A DNA stretch of 49,756 nt from Balamuthia mandrillaris (Eukaryota; Discosea; Longamoebia; Balamuthiidae). The position numbers and the translations under genes are program-made. Below the pieces are notes generated by a model that saw only the letters and a program-made list of their open reading frames with translations, was not told the DNA's origin and did no database searches. This document shows, piece by piece, positions 48,750 through 49,756 of this stretch; the stretch's first letter is position 1, and every line of letters begins with the position of its first letter. The stretch lies in the NCBI GenBank assembly GCA_031835245.1, contig JAVKOQ010000370.1, positions 1 to 49,756 on the forward strand. Direction: 5' to 3'.

Positions 48750-49756
48750 ATGCAAAACGAAGATAAAGAGAACGATCCGGAGGAACCCGCTCTTCTTCTT
48801 TCATCCGCAGCAGCAGCAGCAGCAACAGCCACAACCACAACCACAGCAGCAGGCGAGCAAGCGAAGCAAAAGGAGAAGGACAGCGCAAGAAGAAAAAGAA
48901 GAGGAGAAGGAGGAGAGCAGGAGAGGGGCCGCAAAAACACGGTCACCATTACCACCAGCAAACAAAGGACGAAACTCGTTGGACTCGAAGTACCCAGAAA
49001 AGGCAGCCTCGGCTCCAACACTCGCTCTTTGTCTTCCACTTCCTTCTCTGCGTTTGGGTTCAACTCTCCGTCTTCGCCTTCGTTTTCTTCTTCTCCTTCT
49101 TATATCAGTCTTCCGGAGGAACAACGTGACATGAGAAAGAACGAAACGACCTCTTCGTTCATCGCTCGACGACGCGGAGAGGGCTCTCTGCTTTCTTCCT
49201 CTCTGTCTAGAAATGGAGTCAGCGAAGACAACGTTAGTGAGCAAAATAAAAGAAGGAAAAAAGGAACGAAGAATGCGGAAGAGGAAGGAGGAGACTCGAG
49301 TGATGATGAAGAAAGACGCCGTCGCTCGCGGCGAAGAAAAAGAAGGAACCGATCAAATACTATGCCTGGAACCTCTTCTTCCTGGCAAACACCTCGTCGC
49401 GGCTTGGAACTGTTGGAAGGAAGCAGAACGGCGACAGAAACAGAAGAGAACGGCAAAGAAAATGAAAAGGAGAGACATGTGAATGGAGAAGCAGAAGACG
49501 AGGAAGAAGAATCTACATTTATCATCGATGAAGTTGGACCATTTCAAGCAAACGCGAAACTAGCAGAGAAAACTAAAGAGGAAGAGGAAGAAGCAGAAGG
49601 AGAAGAAAGCCCGGTTATGACGGATGGTGGTGACGCGGAATACGACGAAGCATGGGTCTTACTGTCTTCCTCAGCAGAAGCAATGGAAGAAGAGAGGAGG
49701 AATCCCGATTCGGCTGCCGTAACACCACGAAGAAGAAAGAAGTCTAGCAACAGGAA
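48750..49756 (+). CDS. Low-complexity protein of unknown function (3' end outside window)
   Basis: The frame is open from ATG 48750 to the window edge, giving the first 335 residues. It begins MQNEDKENDPEEPALLLSS, then Ala and Thr runs, a basic block KDSARRKRRGEGG (possible nuclear signal), a Ser-rich part with SYISLPEEQRDM, a second basic block ERRRRSRRRKRRNRS, then acidic sequence and AEYDEAWVLLSSSAEAMEEERR. No domain is recognisable in this part; it looks disordered and nuclear. The leader has a (CT)n tract, as other genes here do. Nothing can be said about function without the missing C-terminal part. Confidence 0.7.
   Translation, partial: MQNEDKENDPEEPALLLSSAAAAAATATTTTTAAGEQAKQKEKDSARRKRRGEGGEQERGRKNTVTITTSKQRTKLVGLEVPRKGSLGSNTRSLSSTSFSAFGFNSPSSPSFSSSPSYISLPEEQRDMRKNETTSSFIARRRGEGSLLSSSLSRNGVSEDNVSEQNKRRKKGTKNAEEEGGDSSDDEERRRRSRRRKRRNRSNTMPGTSSSWQTPRRGLELLEGSRTATETEENGKENEKERHVNGEAEDEEEESTFIIDEVGPFQANAKLAEKTKEEEEEAEGEESPVMTDGGDAEYDEAWVLLSSSAEAMEEERRNPDSAAVTPRRRKKSSNR

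Overview
The window is a gene-dense piece of a eukaryotic nuclear genome. The genes have GT-AG introns and standard stop codons, and they are eukaryotic in type: a peroxisomal ABC half transporter, proteasome subunit alpha-6, Mediator subunit MED1, a homeodomain protein, FAN1, HMCES, F-box, kelch-BTB and armadillo proteins. Intron-bearing genes packed 40-80 bases apart, an unusual SBF2-PH protein, DUF4397 and SUKH-type domains, and very long acidic, Ser- and Gln-rich stretches suggest a free-living protist, most likely an amoebozoan of the Balamuthia/Acanthamoeba kind. That placement is inference from gene content; I see no species-diagnostic marker.

Layout from left to right (sense strand in brackets): ABCD3/PMP70-like transporter (+, 340-2919); secreted DUF4397 protein (-, 3193-4301); F-box/SUKH protein (-, 4838-6270); PSMA6 (-, 6585-8234); tRNA-Gln(CUG) (-, 8477-8548); aldehyde dehydrogenase (+, 8689-11123); carotenoid-oxygenase family enzyme (-, 11205-13838); carbonyl-reductase-like SDR (+, 14390-15906); homeodomain protein (+, 17048-18874); SBF2-PH protein (-, 18916-24404); small F-box protein (+, 24787-25293); MED1 (+, 26070-29435); armadillo-repeat protein (+, 29807-32438); BAP29/31-like ER protein (-, 32554-33574); HMCES (+, 33857-35151); 59-residue membrane micropeptide (-, 35225-35404); kelch-BTB protein (+, 35949-39867); FAN1 nuclease (-, 39930 to about 44543); F-box/LRR protein (+, 45291-48083); and a disordered protein cut by the window edge (+, 48750 onward).

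The genes do not form an obvious pathway. Themes recur: four probable ubiquitin-ligase adaptors (three F-box, one kelch-BTB) plus a proteasome subunit, and two DNA-damage enzymes (HMCES for abasic sites, FAN1 for crosslinks) about 5 kb apart. Introns are short and strongly pyrimidine-rich on the sense strand, often as (CT)n, (CTT/GTT)n or six-base arrays; their reverse complements create most of the long spurious open frames. I assembled exon models by hand from splice sites, reading phase and family similarity. All are in phase except one FAN1 junction, and FAN1's start is unresolved. I saw no virus-derived element, transposon or CRISPR array.
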